A stretch of DNA of 22,731 nucleotides from Ruminococcus sp. (lineage in GTDB: Bacteria; Bacillota; Clostridia; Oscillospirales; Acutalibacteraceae): the NCBI GenBank assembly GCA_017502425.1, contig JAFVVB010000010.1, forward strand, positions 1-22,731, in the 5' to 3' direction. A program made the translations under genes and the position numbers. The notes below the pieces were generated by a model. That model saw only the letters and a program-made list of their open reading frames with translations. It had not been told where the DNA came from and searched no databases. Shown here piece by piece: positions 6,214 to 14,458 of this stretch (position 1 is its first letter; each line of letters begins with the position of its first letter).

Positions 6214-6645
6214 TTATAAACCTAACCTTTCTTTAACACTTTTTAACTGTCTTCTTGAGACGTAATCGCTATAACCGTTTTTCATTTTAACTAGTAATGC
6301 ACCTGAAATAGATGTATCAAAACTTTTAATGTTTTTGATATTTGCTATACAGGACTGATTGATTTTGACAAAATTATCAGGAAGCTTTTCTAAAAGCTGA
6401 TACATACGATATTTGACCACAAGTCGCTTGTTATCAATCAAAGCGTACACTTTATTGTTATCAACGATAAAACAACTGACTTTCATTAATTCAAGCACAA
6501 CACCTTCTCTGTCGACATATCCGATAAGCTCAGCGGTCTCTTCTTCTACTAACTTCTCGATGGTCCGTATAAGCGGTGTTTCTTCGTGTGCATAAATAAG
6601 TATTTTTTCTTCACACTTTTTGTCTAAAATTGTTTTGAGTTTCAT
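6214..6645 (-). CDS. LytTR-domain DNA-binding regulator
   Basis: A 143-residue protein with a short N-terminal region (about 1-42) and a C-terminal LytTR DNA-binding domain (about 45-143). Typical landmarks are FVKINQSCIANIKNI (92-106) and YSDYVSRRQLKSVKERL at the end. It has no response-regulator receiver domain, so it is the stand-alone type paired with DUF3021 proteins. The ATG at 6645 is chosen because AAGGAGG lies just upstream. A TTG further upstream (6696) would fall inside the -35 box of the predicted promoter. The gene has its own promoter and candidate LytTR sites upstream, so it probably regulates its own operon. Confidence 0.85.
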   Translation of the reverse strand: MKLKTILDKKCEEKILIYAHEETPLIRTIEKLVEEETAELIGYVDREGVVLELMKVSCFIVDNNKVYALIDNKRLVVKYRMYQLLEKLPDNFVKINQSCIANIKNIKSFDTSISGALLVKMKNGYSDYVSRRQLKSVKERLGL

Positions 6646-6667
6646 TAGTTTTCCTCCTTGCAAGTGT

Positions 6668-6696
6668 ATATTAACACCAGAAAAAAGTTTATACAA
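6668..6696 (-). promoter_or_regulatory. Promoter of the LytTR/DUF3021 operon
   Basis: On the minus strand TTGTAT (6696-6691) and TAATAT (6673-6668) are separated by exactly 17 bases. They lie 22 bases upstream of the start codon at 6645, just before the AAGGAGG ribosome site. Confidence 0.65.
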
Positions 6697-6705
6697 CTAA
6701 ACTGA
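6697..6705 (-). promoter_or_regulatory. Candidate LytTR-binding half-site, proximal
   Basis: Minus-strand TCAGTTTAG fits the general LytTR consensus [TA][AC][CA]GTTN[AG][TG] at every position and abuts the -35 box of the LytTR gene's own promoter. The consensus is loose, so chance is possible. Its placement is the main support. Confidence 0.4.
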
Positions 6706-6727
6706 AGTATTCGGTCATTTCAGAAAG

Positions 6728-6736
6728 GTAAACGGT
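6728..6736 (-). promoter_or_regulatory. Candidate LytTR-binding half-site, distal
   Basis: Minus-strand ACCGTTTAC matches eight of nine positions of the LytTR consensus. It starts 31 bases from the proximal site, three helical turns, so both would lie on the same face of the DNA. It borders the T-rich tail of the clpE terminator. Confidence 0.35.
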
Positions 6737-6763
6737 AAAAAGGCACCCGAACACGGGTGCCTT
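6737..6763 (-). terminator. Terminator after clpE
   Basis: On the minus strand AAGGCACCCG pairs perfectly with CGGGTGCCTT around a four-base loop and runs into a T-rich tail. It lies eight bases after the clpE stop codon. It is the only clear terminator in the 13 kb below the ruvC promoter. Confidence 0.85.
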
Positions 6764-6770
6764 AATCATT

Positions 6771-9095
6771 TTAAATAGATTCAAGTATCAATTCATTATT
6801 ATCAGATGTTACTGAAATAGCTGATAATGTGCCCTCTCCCTGTGATATAAGTTCGGTGGCAATTTTATCTTCAACTTCCTTGCGGATAAGATTGCGTAAA
6901 TCACGAGCTCCGCTCTTACCACAACAAGACTTAGAAGCAAGATACTCACACGCTTTATCATCAAATTTAAATGTAATGCCTTTTTCAGCCAAAGTATCAA
7001 TATACTCAGAAAGCATAAGGTGAGCGATTTTTGTAAAATCAGCATTTGAAAGTGATTTAAACACGATTATCTCATCGACTCTTGCTATAAACTCAGGTCT
7101 TAAAAATTCGGAAAGTGCTTTCATCACCTTTTCGCGTTCAGCATCTTCCTCGCTCTTAGCAAAACCAAGAGCGTTCTCACGTTTATCTGAACCTGCGTTC
7201 GATGTCATAACAATAACTGTGTTAGTAAAATCAACCACTCTGCCGTGAGCATCGGTAAGCTTACCTTCGTCTAAAATCTGAAGCAAGATATTAAGCACAT
7301 CCGGATGAGCTTTTTCAATCTCATCAAAAAGAAGCACCGAATACGGTCTGCGTCTTACTTTCTCAGTAACCTGACCGGCTTCATCGTAACCAACGTAACC
7401 AGGAGGTGAACCGATGATTTTAGACACTGAATGTTTCTCCATAAACTCGGACATATCGAGTCTGATAAGTGTTTCAGGTGTATCAAAAAGTTCATTAGAA
7501 AGCACTTTTACAAGCTCAGTCTTACCAACACCTGTTGGTCCAACAAAAATAAATGAAGCAGGACGTCTGCGTGGTGAAATCTGGACACGACTACGCTTAA
7601 TAGCTTTTGCTAAAGCATCAACCGCTTCGTCCTGACCAATAATCTTTTCTTTTAATTTATCTTCGATATCAAAAAGTTTTAATAGTTCGTTTTCTCTGAT
7701 ACGTGAAGATGGAATTCCTGTCCACAGCTCGATAACCTTAGCTAAGTCTTCTTCAGTAACGCTTGCTGTGAGTGAACTCTCGTCAATAGCACTAAGCTGA
7801 TCCTCGACTTTTGCAAGCTCAGATTTAACAGTAGCTAAAGCTTCGTAGTCGATTTCTTCAGACGATGAAATTTTATCTTTAGTCAGAGTAAGAGTTGCTT
7901 TTTCATCGTTAAGCTTCTCGTAATTTTCGAGTTCTTTATTACGCAACGCTGCACACGCACATGATTCATCTAAAAGGTCAATCGCTTTATCAGGCAGGAA
8001 TCTGTCGGTAATGTATCTTTCGCTGAATATAACCGCCTTTCTCACGATATCGTCAGAAACGCTTACACGGTGATGTGTTTCGTAATAATCACGAACACCG
8101 GTGATAATATCAATAGACTCAGCGATACTAGGCTCTCCCACCTTCACAGGCTGAAAACGACGCTCTAATGCGCTGTCTTTCTCTATATACTTGCGGTACT
8201 CGTTGAAAGTAGTTGCACCAATAACCTGAATTTCTCCGCGGGATAACGCAGGTTTTAAAATATTAGCCGCATTCATAGTGCCGTCAGCATCACCAGTACC
8301 CACGAGGTTATGAACTTCATCGATAAATAATATGATATTGCCTGCTGCTTTGACTTCCTGAGTCAAGCCTTTTATACGACTTTCAAACTGTCCTCTAAAC
8401 TGAGTACCAGCAATAAGCGCAGTTAAATCAAGAAGCTGTATTTCTTTATTCTTAAGTCGCTGAGGTACATTACCCTGAGCTATTCTAAGCGCTAACCCTT
8501 CTGCGATAGCAGTTTTACCTACACCAGGTTCACCGATTAGGCAAGGGTTATTCTTAGTACGTCGTGACAAAATCTGGATAACTCGTTCTATCTCTTTATC
8601 TCTGCCGATAACACGATCAGTTTTGCCCTCTCTGGCTTTTTGAGTTAAATCGTAGCAGTAAAGAGAAATATGTTTACGGTTTTTATGCGCCTTATCTTTT
8701 TTCTGCTTTTTATCAGTTTTCTGGTTAGCATCAGCAGGTTTCTGATTGAACATATTGAAAAAGTTAGGAAAGCTAGGTGCTCCACCAGGAGTGAAATCTT
8801 CGTCGGAATCAGGGTTTTCTACTGAAAGCTGTTCAGCCATATCACCCATTCCCAACGACTGTGCAAGCTCATTGAGATCTCCTGCGTCAGACATATTCTC
8901 CATAATAGAATCCATCTGATCCTGTACAGCTTCTAAGTCATCAGCTGATATTCCCATTTTATTCATAAGGTCCTCAACAGGTTTAATGCCGAGTTCCTTA
9001 GCACACACAAGGCAATAGCCCTTTGGTTTATCGTCTGAGCTGTTTGTAGACACAAACACAACAGCCGGACGTTTACCACATTTGGAACAAATCAT
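6771..9095 (-). CDS. clpE: ClpE-type Clp ATPase with N-terminal zinc finger
   Basis: A 774-residue two-domain Clp/Hsp100 unfoldase that feeds proteins to ClpP. The N terminus has a four-cysteine zinc finger (C3, C6, C28, C31) and a short linker instead of the double-repeat Clp N domain, as in ClpE. AAA1 has Walker A GEPGVGKT (188-195) and Walker B ILFIDE (255-260). A short coiled middle region (about 385-440) follows. AAA2 has GPTGVGKT (519-526), pore loop GYVGY (566-570) and VLLFDE (587-592). The LGF tripeptide at 643-645 is the expected ClpP-docking loop. The start has a strong AAGGAG. It follows pgsA by 40 bp with no promoter or CtsR-type box that I can see, which is unusual for a gene that is normally stress-controlled. 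ClpC is the alternative name; the zinc finger favours ClpE. Confidence 0.85.
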   Translation of the reverse strand: MICSKCGKRPAVVFVSTNSSDDKPKGYCLVCAKELGIKPVEDLMNKMGISADDLEAVQDQMDSIMENMSDAGDLNELAQSLGMGDMAEQLSVENPDSDEDFTPGGAPSFPNFFNMFNQKPADANQKTDKKQKKDKAHKNRKHISLYCYDLTQKAREGKTDRVIGRDKEIERVIQILSRRTKNNPCLIGEPGVGKTAIAEGLALRIAQGNVPQRLKNKEIQLLDLTALIAGTQFRGQFESRIKGLTQEVKAAGNIILFIDEVHNLVGTGDADGTMNAANILKPALSRGEIQVIGATTFNEYRKYIEKDSALERRFQPVKVGEPSIAESIDIITGVRDYYETHHRVSVSDDIVRKAVIFSERYITDRFLPDKAIDLLDESCACAALRNKELENYEKLNDEKATLTLTKDKISSSEEIDYEALATVKSELAKVEDQLSAIDESSLTASVTEEDLAKVIELWTGIPSSRIRENELLKLFDIEDKLKEKIIGQDEAVDALAKAIKRSRVQISPRRRPASFIFVGPTGVGKTELVKVLSNELFDTPETLIRLDMSEFMEKHSVSKIIGSPPGYVGYDEAGQVTEKVRRRPYSVLLFDEIEKAHPDVLNILLQILDEGKLTDAHGRVVDFTNTVIVMTSNAGSDKRENALGFAKSEEDAEREKVMKALSEFLRPEFIARVDEIIVFKSLSNADFTKIAHLMLSEYIDTLAEKGITFKFDDKACEYLASKSCCGKSGARDLRNLIRKEVEDKIATELISQGEGTLSAISVTSDNNELILESI

Positions 9096-9135
9096 AATAA
9101 TCTCCTTTTATATAAATCGTAATAACGATAATTAA

Positions 9136-9810
9136 CTACTCTGTAATTGATGCGCTACTTTCTTCGGTAGCGTCTAATTTATTCATAATGTCACGATAAG
9201 TAATCGAATACATAATAAAAGCAAATATCATCATAGCTGCAGTAAGACACAGCATAATCATAGATATGATTTTACCCGTTTCAGGGTCAATGTAGAAAGG
9301 CGGATTTTCGATAGTCTGTAACACTTCAATAAATACAATAAATGTTACTGTAACATAAAACATCACAGTACCTACTTTACCGTACCACTTAGATTTTGGT
9401 ACGATGACACCTTTTTTGATAACTCTGGAGCTACCGATAAGCATAAGGAGATCTTTAGCCACCAGAATAATCACAACTGGCAAGAAAAATGGTTCAATAA
9501 GGCAAAGACACACTCCTACTGCAAGTAGTGTAAGTTTATCAGCTAGTGGATCAAGAATTTTACCGAGTTCTGATTCCTGATTAAACTTTCTGGCTATAAA
9601 GCCATCAAAACAATCAGACAATCCCGACGCTATTATAACGATTGCAGCCCATAAGTATTCTTTATCCAAAAAGAACTCAACAAAAGGTGTAATCAGCAGA
9701 ATTCTTATGAGACAAATAATATTAGGGATAGTAAAAGCTCGATTGCTCAAATCCGTGCTGCCTGATTTTTCATATTTAGTTACTGTGTTATTAGGTTTTT
9801 TGCTGGACAT
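9136..9810 (-). CDS. pgsA: CDP-diacylglycerol-glycerol-3-phosphate phosphatidyltransferase
   Basis: A 224-residue membrane enzyme of the CDP-alcohol phosphotransferase family. It makes phosphatidylglycerol phosphate, the committed step to phosphatidylglycerol and cardiolipin. The complete family motif D66-xx-D69-G70-xx-A73-R74-x8-G83-xxx-D87-xxx-D91 is present within SDCFDGFIAR...LDPLAD, and its aspartates bind the metal ions. Several hydrophobic helices cover about residues 30-210. The first 25 residues are polar and longer than usual. The gene follows the cvpA-like gene by 17 bp; AAGGG at 9825-9829 is its likely ribosome site, at somewhat long spacing. Other members of the superfamily, such as cardiolipin or phosphatidylinositol-type synthases, are less likely given the close fit to PgsA. 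Confidence 0.88.
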   Translation of the reverse strand: MSSKKPNNTVTKYEKSGSTDLSNRAFTIPNIICLIRILLITPFVEFFLDKEYLWAAIVIIASGLSDCFDGFIARKFNQESELGKILDPLADKLTLLAVGVCLCLIEPFFLPVVIILVAKDLLMLIGSSRVIKKGVIVPKSKWYGKVGTVMFYVTVTFIVFIEVLQTIENPPFYIDPETGKIISMIMLCLTAAMMIFAFIMYSITYRDIMNKLDATEESSASITE

Positions 9811-9827
9811 TGTATTTCATCAGACCC

Positions 9828-10520
9828 TTAAATAAATGATATAAGCTTATAGAATATATTACCACTATAAAAGTGATAAAATATATACGAATTGTAAATT
9901 GTTGATTCAGAAAAGATATATGGCATTTCTGGTACATACGGCATAAGTATCTTAAGTAAAAATGCTAAAAAGCTGATTAAAAGAAAACAACTGAGTAATG
10001 AACAAATCACACCAAGCAGAGAATCCACAAAGCTCATGGTAGGCGATTTGAATAATCTTACTATCGGTTTCATAATAAACAGTCGAAATATAGCGAATAT
10101 CAGCATAAAGAATATGCCCGTAAGAACAAAAGATAAAACAGCAATTACCACAGAAGATATTGCTGATTCGACCGATTGCGCAATCATCATAGGTGCATCG
10201 GACACAGTGGTCGTAACACTATCTACAACATCGTAACCCGTAAATCCCAGGCAGAAACGCACAAAAGGCGGTAATCTATCAAAAACGCCTGAAATATCAG
10301 TCGCATCAGGAGTAACAACTGAATTTGAAATGCTATTAACAATAGAGTCACAAATATACGATTCATATATTGCTTTTGATAATATTTCTCCTAAAAATGT
10401 AGCAGCCGAGAAACAAAGCATAGAACCTAAAAAAGAAACTAATGTTTTAGCAACGCCGTTTTTGATACCGATAATAATACCTATCAAAAAGATGACTACG
10501 AGAATTACATCCAAAATCAT
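9828..10520 (-). CDS. CvpA-family membrane protein
   Basis: A 230-residue integral membrane protein. The N-terminal part (MILDVILVVIFLIGIIIGIKNG...) and the central FVDSLLGVICSLLSCFLL segment near 165-182 fit the CvpA/colicin V production family, which typically shows a D-G or D-x2-G signature after the first helix and a D(R/S)LLG motif before a late helix. About four helices: 2-20, 28-48, 118-148 and 165-190. CvpA proteins influence envelope integrity and, in some bacteria, bile or colicin sensitivity; their biochemical role is unsettled. It starts one base after the stop of the DUF5711-like gene, an arrangement suggesting coupled translation and a shared envelope role. Confidence 0.75.
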   Translation of the reverse strand: MILDVILVVIFLIGIIIGIKNGVAKTLVSFLGSMLCFSAATFLGEILSKAIYESYICDSIVNSISNSVVTPDATDISGVFDRLPPFVRFCLGFTGYDVVDSVTTTVSDAPMMIAQSVESAISSVVIAVLSFVLTGIFFMLIFAIFRLFIMKPIVRLFKSPTMSFVDSLLGVICSLLSCFLLISFLAFLLKILMPYVPEMPYIFSESTIYNSYIFYHFYSGNIFYKLISFI

Positions 10521-10521
10521 A

Positions 10522-12033
10522 TCAGAGGTCTAGCCTCCTAATCTCGCTGACACCTAAAACATATGCATCGCTAGACGAATAGAGTACAACGCTATGAGGG
10601 TCAAGACCAGCATCTTCTTCTGAGAGAAGCTTACCGTCTTTAGTGTAAAGACTGACAGTGTCACCGCTGAGTACAGCAATACGATTCTTATATGTTGACA
10701 TAGCAGTTACACTCAACTCGGTGCTCACAGAGTTTTTGAGTACACCAGAGGTCGAGAATGATAATAAATCGCACATTCTTCCATCACCGCTACGTGAAAG
10801 AGATAATGTGAAAGTATTAGTGTCAGTATTAACATCAAAAGCTGTAAGTGTTTTACCGTCATAATTAGTAGTAGAAAATGACTTCGTTCTGCTGTTTAAC
10901 ACGTAGCTTGAATTTTCACCAATAATACAAATATAATTATTATTAAGATAATCACAATGATACAATACGTTATCGCTGAACTCCTCAAACACAAGTGGTT
11001 CTTCTTTAGTAAAATCCAGAAGATATACCGCACTTATAGGTGTAGCTTCGTGAGCTGAAATACCAGTGAGTGTAGCTTTAGTTCCATCGTCATTAAGCGC
11101 AACGCTGGTTATATAGTAGTCAGCAAATGAATACGCAAAAATCTGTTTATTCTCATTTGAATATACGTATAGTTTGGAGAGATAACCGTCTTTTTCAGTT
11201 ACTAAAGCATATGTTCCGTTTTTACATATATCAGCTACAAAAATATTATCCTCAGCCATACCTGTATAGACGTTGGTATCGATAGTGTTAATAAAGAAGT
11301 CAGTACTTCCGATATTGTAGGATAAAGATAAATCGCAATCAGAAGCTTTAACCAAAGCAGGATTTATGTAGTTCTGCTTAGAGTTATATATAGTTTTACC
11401 GTAATTATTAGCTGTAACAAACTGAGTGTCGGATATATATACCAAGTTTGAATCTATACGTGTAAAGTTACCGTTAGTAATTACGTCGCCCTGAGTACTG
11501 ATAGGAAATGTATCCTCGTCATTAGTATGGAAAACACCATACTGCACCCAGTTTTTGATATTAGTGAAACTGAGACGGTCGCGGTTAGCGTAACAGAAAA
11601 CGCACACTAAAAGCACAAGAAGGATAACAGCCGATAAGAAGAGATACTTCTTATTACTCTTTAATAAATTAAAAGTATTCTTAATCCACTGAGAAAAAGG
11701 AATATTCTCATTAGTATCTGAAACGAAGTTCTTATCATCTGAGTTTTCAGACACAGCATCATCGGATTCCTTTAATTTAGCATCAGCCTCGAGTTTTGAG
11801 TGCTTTTCTGCCTCTTTTTTTCTGAGTTTTCTGGACTTTTTGATGAGTTTACGTTTCTGACGCTTGGTCATAGGTTTAAATTCATCAGAATCTTCACTTT
11901 GAGGACCATGCTCACTATCTATATTCTGAGCTTTTGCATCAGACTTTTCGCCTGATGTAAAGTCAGCTTTTATAATATTGGATTCGTTTTTTGCGCTTTC
12001 GTTATTAGAAAAGCGTCTTCCCTTATGTTTCAT
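10522..12033 (-). CDS. Membrane-anchored DUF5711-like protein
   Basis: A 503-residue protein in three parts. Residues 1-125 are very polar and charged, with a basic stretch near 57-75 (KRQKRKLIKKSRKLRKK) and an acidic one near 88-100. One membrane helix follows at about 129-149 (LFLSAVILLVLLVCVFCYA). The remaining 350 residues lie outside the membrane and are rich in short beta strands with repeated aromatic/aspartate turns (YVSEN-, DGT-like), suggesting a beta-propeller. Overall it resembles DUF5711 proteins of clostridia, of unknown function. With the charged tail before the helix, an N-in/C-out topology is expected. It sits between truA and a CvpA-family gene, with gaps of 15 and 1 bp. The name rests on recall of the family and should be confirmed by profile search. 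Confidence 0.65.
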   Translation of the reverse strand: MKHKGRRFSNNESAKNESNIIKADFTSGEKSDAKAQNIDSEHGPQSEDSDEFKPMTKRQKRKLIKKSRKLRKKEAEKHSKLEADAKLKESDDAVSENSDDKNFVSDTNENIPFSQWIKNTFNLLKSNKKYLFLSAVILLVLLVCVFCYANRDRLSFTNIKNWVQYGVFHTNDEDTFPISTQGDVITNGNFTRIDSNLVYISDTQFVTANNYGKTIYNSKQNYINPALVKASDCDLSLSYNIGSTDFFINTIDTNVYTGMAEDNIFVADICKNGTYALVTEKDGYLSKLYVYSNENKQIFAYSFADYYITSVALNDDGTKATLTGISAHEATPISAVYLLDFTKEEPLVFEEFSDNVLYHCDYLNNNYICIIGENSSYVLNSRTKSFSTTNYDGKTLTAFDVNTDTNTFTLSLSRSGDGRMCDLLSFSTSGVLKNSVSTELSVTAMSTYKNRIAVLSGDTVSLYTKDGKLLSEEDAGLDPHSVVLYSSSDAYVLGVSEIRRLDL

Positions 12034-12048
12034 ATTAACACCTAGATT

Positions 12049-12816
12049 TTAGTAGAATACTTCGTCAAGATAAAGACCACACGCCGGTGCAGTAGGTCCG
12101 GCAGCTTTACGATTTTTTTCTTTAATAATATCAGGTATGGAATCAGGAGAAAGTTTACCCTGCTGTATTTTCAACAAAGTACCCACCATAATCCGAACCA
12201 TATTATATAAAAAGCCGTCAGCTTTTACACTCATATACACAAAGTCACCATCTCTATAAACACTGAAATCTTCAACAGTTCGAGTAAAATCGCCTTTTTC
12301 TCTCTTATCAAGAGTACAAAAAGAAGTGAAATCGTGAGTTCCTATATAAGCTTTTGATGCGTTATTCAACATATCGACATCGATATCATAACGATAATGC
12401 AACGCATAGCCGTGTGAAAAAGGATCACGTGTCTGAGTGTTTAGAATCTTATAGACATAGCGCTTTCCTTTAGTGCTATATCTGGCGTGAAAATCATCGT
12501 CAACTTCGCACACATCAGTTACTACGATAGAAAACGGTAGATAACGATTCAAAGCAGCTTTTAGTCTAACACACTCAATTCTATGGTCTGTTTTCATTGA
12601 AACAACGTACATCTTAGCATGTACACCTGTATCAGTACGACTACACCCTTTTATATCTGGCACAACACCCAAAACATTTTTTACAGCTTCCTGAAAAAGC
12701 TCTTGAACGGTAATAGCATTTTTCTGGATTTGCCATCCGTGTAGATCTTTACCATCATATGAAATTGTAATTTTAAGATTTCTTATCTTAGTGTGTGAGG
12801 TAGCAGAACATTGCAT
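12049..12816 (-). CDS. truA: tRNA pseudouridine(38-40) synthase TruA
   Basis: A 255-residue enzyme that converts uridines 38-40 in the anticodon arm of many tRNAs to pseudouridine. Family landmarks are ISYDGKDLHGWQIQ near the start, the catalytic segment CSRTDTGVHA (nucleophile D62), FHARYS near the middle and FLYNMVRIMVGTLL toward the end. ATG 12816 is chosen over an upstream ATG (12858) because TAGGAG lies at good spacing and the family normally starts only a few residues before the ISYDG strand. The gene overlaps the end of ecfT by 34 bp. The order ecfA1-ecfA2-ecfT-truA is a well-known Firmicutes arrangement, although there it usually follows ribosomal protein genes, which are absent here. 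Confidence 0.92.
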   Translation of the reverse strand: MQCSATSHTKIRNLKITISYDGKDLHGWQIQKNAITVQELFQEAVKNVLGVVPDIKGCSRTDTGVHAKMYVVSMKTDHRIECVRLKAALNRYLPFSIVVTDVCEVDDDFHARYSTKGKRYVYKILNTQTRDPFSHGYALHYRYDIDVDMLNNASKAYIGTHDFTSFCTLDKREKGDFTRTVEDFSVYRDGDFVYMSVKADGFLYNMVRIMVGTLLKIQQGKLSPDSIPDIIKEKNRKAAGPTAPACGLYLDEVFY

Positions 12817-13595
12817 AATACAACTCCTACAATAATCAATATTACAATAAAAGTACAAATATAGTCACTTTTATGAAGAGTGAGTATCTTCATTCTCGTT
12901 CTTCCCTGACCGCCCTGATAGCAACGACATTCCATAGCAACAGCAAGCTCATAAGCCCTTCGAAAAGCAGACACAAAAAGAGGAATGAGCACAGGAACTA
13001 AGGCTTTGATACGCTGTACTAAGTTTCCTGACTCCATATCAGCTCCACGTGCTTTCTGAGCAGCCATAATTTTATCAGTTTCTTCGAGCAAAAGTGGCAC
13101 AAAACGCAACGCGATAGTCATCATCATCGCTATTTCGTGGACTTTAACATGAAACACGGTAAGCGGCTTCATAAGTCGTTCAAGTGCATCAGTAAGGTCA
13201 GTCGGTGATGTAGTAAATGTCAAAGCAGAACTTATCAGAATCAAACTGATAATACGTGCTGCTACAAACACCGCATTATTAATACCTGAGAGCGTGATTT
13301 TTATAAATCCCCACTCCCATAATGGCTCTCCTGTACCATAAAATAAATTAAGTGCTGAGGTGATAAGTACAATCACTACAATCATCTTAAGACTTTTAAA
13401 ATACATTTTTACAGGAACTTTAGATAGTAACACTATACTCGCTACACAAGCTACAACAAGTGCTAACGCAGCGTAATTAAGTGTACAGAATGTAAGCACT
13501 AAAAATGCTACCAGTAAAATCAATTTAACCCTCGGATCCATGCTATGAATGATACTCTTAGTAGGATAATACTGGCCAAAAGCAATATCTCTCAT
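12783..13595 (-). CDS. ecfT: ECF transporter transmembrane subunit EcfT
   Basis: A 270-residue membrane subunit of an energy-coupling factor transporter. It joins interchangeable vitamin-binding S components to the two ATPases. Helices cover about 25-60, 68-86, 105-127 and 240-262. The two cytoplasmic coupling motifs of the family are visible: KARGADM (181-187) and AMECRCY (220-226), which dock into the ATPase grooves. The ATG overlaps the stop of ecfA2 by one base (TAATG), so translation is coupled. No S component is encoded in the window, so substrate choice must come from genes elsewhere, the group II ECF arrangement. Confidence 0.93.
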   Translation of the reverse strand: MRDIAFGQYYPTKSIIHSMDPRVKLILLVAFLVLTFCTLNYAALALVVACVASIVLLSKVPVKMYFKSLKMIVVIVLITSALNLFYGTGEPLWEWGFIKITLSGINNAVFVAARIISLILISSALTFTTSPTDLTDALERLMKPLTVFHVKVHEIAMMMTIALRFVPLLLEETDKIMAAQKARGADMESGNLVQRIKALVPVLIPLFVSAFRRAYELAVAMECRCYQGGQGRTRMKILTLHKSDYICTFIVILIIVGVVLCNVLLPHTLR

Positions 13596-14458
13596 TACAG
13601 CTTACCCTCCTTTTTAAGGAGTTCAGAAATAACATGCACCGCTTTATCAACGGTGAGTATACCTTCCGGTATATCAAACCCTTTGTTTTTAAGTGCGTCA
13701 GTAACTTTAGTAATCTGAGGCACTCTTAATCCGATTTCGTTAAGCTCATCACATCGCGAGAAAACTTTATCGGTTTTATCGAACATTTTAAGCTGTCCTT
13801 TATTCATAACCATTACTTTATCAGTCACTCTGGCCACATCTTCCATAGAGTGTGATACTAAAATAACAGTATTATTCTTAGCTTTCTGATACTGTGCTAT
13901 CTGGGAGAGTAGCACATCACGTCCGACAGGATCGAGTCCCGCTGTGGGCTCGTCTAATATAAGAATATCAGGATCCATTGCGATAACGCCTGCGATAGCA
14001 CAACGACGTTTTTCGCCTCCTGACAAATCAAAAGGTGATTTTTTGAGAAGAGTATCGGATAATCCGACGAATTTCGCAGCATTTTTCACCTTGTTTTCAA
14101 TTTCTTCAACACTTAGTCCCATATTAGAAGGACCAAAAGCTATATCTTTTTCAACTGTTTCTTCAAAGAGCTGATACTCGGGATACTGAAACACAAGACC
14201 TACTTTAAAACGGATATTTCTAATATTTTTCGGTTCACTCCAGATATCATTATCTTCGACATAAATCTTACCAGATGTAGGCTTTATGAGACCATTAAGC
14301 ATCTGGACCAAGGTTGATTTACCTGAACCGGTATGACCGATAAGTCCGATAAAATCACCACGTTCAATCTCAAAAGAAACATTTTTGACCGCATGTTGTT
14401 CAAACGGGGTGTTAGCACCATAGGTGCAACATAAGTTCTCTACTCTAATAGCACTCAT
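13595..14458 (-). CDS. ecfA2: ECF transporter ATPase EcfA2
   Basis: A 287-residue ABC ATPase with Walker A GHTGSGKST (41-49), Q-loop at Q91 within QYPEYQLFEETV, signature LSGGE (145-149), Walker B ILILDE (165-170) and switch histidine in SHSMEDVAR. The QYPEYQLFE segment and the LSGGEKRR form are characteristic of EcfA2 (CbiO2). The C-terminal extension typical of these ATPases, which helps dimerise them, is present. It overlaps ecfA1 upstream by four bases (ATGA) and ecfT downstream by one, consistent with balanced production of the three-subunit energising module. Confidence 0.93.
   Translation of the reverse strand: MSAIRVENLCCTYGANTPFEQHAVKNVSFEIERGDFIGLIGHTGSGKSTLVQMLNGLIKPTSGKIYVEDNDIWSEPKNIRNIRFKVGLVFQYPEYQLFEETVEKDIAFGPSNMGLSVEEIENKVKNAAKFVGLSDTLLKKSPFDLSGGEKRRCAIAGVIAMDPDILILDEPTAGLDPVGRDVLLSQIAQYQKAKNNTVILVSHSMEDVARVTDKVMVMNKGQLKMFDKTDKVFSRCDELNEIGLRVPQITKVTDALKNKGFDIPEGILTVDKAVHVISELLKKEGKL

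Noticed and set aside
6646..6696. N-terminal extension of the LytTR protein from a TTG start
   Set aside because: It would begin inside the predicted -35 box and run through the ribosome site that serves ATG 6645.
9096..9135. CtsR or heat-shock operator before clpE
   Set aside because: The 40-bp gap holds only an AT-rich stretch and the ribosome site; no GGTCAAA-type repeats or CIRCE element.
12817..12858. Longer TruA beginning at ATG 12858
   Set aside because: Adds 14 cysteine-rich residues encoded by the ecfT overlap, without a ribosome site. ATG 12816 has TAGGAG and fits the family's usual length.
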